From Desulfovibrionaceae bacterium (GTDB taxonomy: Bacteria; Desulfobacterota; Desulfovibrionia; Desulfovibrionales; Desulfovibrionaceae): a stretch of 8,025 nt of DNA. Position numbers and translations under genes: made by a program. Within the stretch, counting starts at the first letter, position 1; every line of letters begins with the position of its first letter. The DNA lies in contig WRHT01000060.1 of assembly GCA_009783115.1 (NCBI GenBank), positions 1 through 8,025 on the forward strand. Reading direction: 5' to 3'. Positions 7,335 to 8,025 of the stretch are shown one piece after another. The notes below the pieces were generated by a model. The model was given only the letters and a program-made list of their open reading frames with translations, did no database searches and was not told the origin of the DNA.

Positions 7335-7363
7335 ATATTAATATAAATAAAACTTAAGATCAA
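7335..7363 (-). promoter_or_regulatory. Candidate perR promoter
   Basis: On the minus strand TTGATC (7363-7358) and TAATAT (7340-7335) are separated by 17 nt, each matching 4 of 6 sigma-70 positions. The start would fall near 7328, giving a leader of about 105 nt. A second possible -10, TATAGAAT, lies at about 7272-7265 and would give a shorter leader, but its -35 is poor. Which of the two is used cannot be decided from sequence. Confidence 0.3.
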
Positions 7364-7406
7364 TAAGGCAGGCGAAAATTCGGCAAGAAATTTTTATTTT
7401 TAATAA

Positions 7407-7751
7407 CTATTCATGCTGGACGCGCAAACGGTTGTTTTGATCGATCAGCACGCGCACCCGATCTCCTTTTTTGAAAAAATCGTCAGCCTCGCGCCGCGAG
7501 ATGATTTCTTCACCGTTTTCCAAGAGTATGGTTATTTCCAGAAAATCCGCCTCCTGCACGGAGTTTGTGGTCCTGCCCGCCCGCGAACCGGAAGGGGCGT
7601 AAATGTCGCGGACGTTCAGCACCGTGCCGCGGAGCACGCTGAAAGAAGAGCCGCGCTCCTCCTTGCTGGTCATGATTTCACCCGGAAATATGGAAGAGCA
7701 TCCAGGAAATATGGCCAGGGCAGCGCCAATCAAGAGGAATTTTTTTAGCAT
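7407..7751 (-). CDS. Small putative outer-membrane lipoprotein with SlyB-like C-terminal fold
   Basis: A predicted 114-residue lipoprotein of unknown role. The start at 7751 is chosen because MLKKFLLIGAALAIFPGC is a compact type II signal peptide and AGGA (7763-7760) lies 8 nt before the ATG; a longer frame to 7856 would run through the terminator hairpin. The lipobox is FPGC with Cys18 as the lipidated residue, and Ser19 at position +2 predicts outer-membrane sorting. The mature part has a Ser/Gly-rich stretch and then a beta-rich domain: VLRGTVLNVRDI (39-50), ADFLEITILLENGEEI (68-83), and KKGDRVRVLI (94-103). This order resembles the C-terminal domain of SlyB/Pcp-type lipoproteins, but the glycine-zipper segment usual there is absent. 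It lies 184 nt upstream of perR on the same strand, with no clear terminator between. The SlyB resemblance is by pattern only. Confidence 0.75.
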   Translation of the reverse strand: MLKKFLLIGAALAIFPGCSSIFPGEIMTSKEERGSSFSVLRGTVLNVRDIYAPSGSRAGRTTNSVQEADFLEITILLENGEEIISRREADDFFKKGDRVRVLIDQNNRLRVQHE

Positions 7752-7765
7752 TTTGCAATTCCTAT

Positions 7766-7803
7766 AAAAAGACAGACCCCACCGTGGCGGGGTCTGTCTT
7801 TTT
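7766..7803. terminator. Strong bidirectional intrinsic terminator
   Basis: AAAAAGACAGACCCC (7766-7780) and GGGGTCTGTCTTTTT (7789-7803) are perfect inverted repeats of 15 bp around an 8-nt loop. The GC-rich core is followed by a run of five T on either strand, so it can stop transcription in both directions. It begins 15 nt after the RRM gene stop codon on the minus strand and is the obvious terminator for that gene. It also lies just 14 nt before the lipoprotein start codon. Confidence 0.93.
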
Positions 7804-7818
7804 ATCATAAAGCCATAG

Positions 7819-8025
7819 TTAAAACTGTTGGCGAGGAGCCCTGGGCTGGGCTTCATTCACCCGCAGGGTGCGTCCGCCGAAGCTGGCGCCGTCCAGTTCC
7901 TGAATGGCCTTGGCGGCGTCAGGATCTTCCATTTCCACAAAACCGAAACCACGGGCGCGGCCGGTTTCGCGGTCGCTGACGAGTTTTACCGAAAGCACGC
8001 TGCCGTGGGCTTCAAACAGGTTCTG
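7819..8025 (-). CDS. Small RRM (RNP-1) RNA-binding protein, 5' end outside window
   Basis: The visible part is the C-terminal 68 residues of a small single-RRM protein of the glycine-rich RNA-binding type found in cyanobacteria and many proteobacteria. The frame runs off the right edge. The first visible residues QNLFEAHGSVLSV are the first helix and second strand of the fold. RNP-1 is present as RGFGFVEM (25-32), with its aromatic RNA-stacking residues Phe27 and Phe29. DAAKAIQELDGASFGGRTLRV (36-56) forms the second helix and last strand. The basic tail APRQQF ends the protein. RNP-2 and the first strand, about 20 residues, are missing to the right. It presumably binds single-stranded RNA in the cytosol; the targets are unknown. 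A strong terminator follows 15 nt after the stop codon. Confidence 0.92.
   Translation of the reverse strand, partial: QNLFEAHGSVLSVKLVSDRETGRARGFGFVEMEDPDAAKAIQELDGASFGGRTLRVNEAQPRAPRQQF

Larger units (their letters stand above)
7223..7406. other. AT-rich intergenic region upstream of perR
   Basis: This 184-nt gap between the lipoprotein stop and the perR start is conspicuously AT-rich compared with the GC-rich genes around it. It contains the perR Shine-Dalgarno site (AAGGAG, 7233-7228), two candidate promoters and two short AT palindromes (7322-7329 and 7335-7344). No open frame of note and no convincing intrinsic terminator was seen in it. Confidence 0.7.

Noticed and set aside
7364..7406. 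Possible terminator after the lipoprotein gene
   Set aside because: There is an A/T-rich run, but the only pairing (CGAA with TTCG around two bases) cannot form a stable stem.
7752..7856. N-terminal extension of the lipoprotein gene up to 7856
   Set aside because: It would translate through the terminator hairpin and bury the clear type II signal peptide inside the protein; AGGA before 7751 supports the shorter start.

Overview
The window is about 8 kb of a GC-rich chromosome. It holds seven protein genes, two of them cut by the window edges, and no sign of mobile DNA, tRNA, rRNA or CRISPR. The combination of an AhbB-type siroheme decarboxylase, a PerR regulator, a small RRM protein and a 7TM-DISM sensor points to an anaerobic sulfate reducer of the Desulfovibrio type. 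That placement is inferred from gene content and not proven.

Layout, left to right: (1) the 3' part of a PfkB-family sugar/nucleoside kinase gene (+). (2) A 1011-residue membrane protein (+) built like a hybrid histidine kinase: signal peptide, 7TMR-DISMED2-like domain, seven membrane segments, kinase-like region, receiver and Hpt-like domain. Its phosphotransfer residues are mostly missing. (3) ahbB (-), convergent with gene 2 with 4 nt between stop codons. (4) gpsA (+), divergent from ahbB with only 35 nt between start codons. (5) hemL (+), 20 nt after gpsA and probably in the same transcript. (6) perR (-), convergent with hemL with 5 nt between stop codons. (7) An AT-rich 184-nt gap that should hold the perR promoter. 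(8) A small lipoprotein gene (-). (9) A strong bidirectional terminator hairpin. (10) The 3' part of an RRM RNA-binding protein gene (-).

Functionally, hemL (glutamate-1-semialdehyde to 5-aminolevulinate) and ahbB (siroheme to 12,18-didecarboxysiroheme) are an early and a late step of the siroheme-dependent haem route. They flank gpsA, which supplies glycerol-3-phosphate for phospholipids. A peroxide-sensing PerR next to haem genes is a plausible regulatory pairing, but no operator was found at the haem genes.

The most unusual item is the pseudo-phosphorelay protein. Its kinase core has no H-box histidine and no recognisable N or G1 box, its Hpt bundle has Ser where the phosphorylated His belongs, yet its receiver keeps the acceptor Asp. 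Two compact expression arrangements also merit a look: a possible leaderless ahbB transcript, and a terminator hairpin only 14 nt ahead of the lipoprotein start codon.
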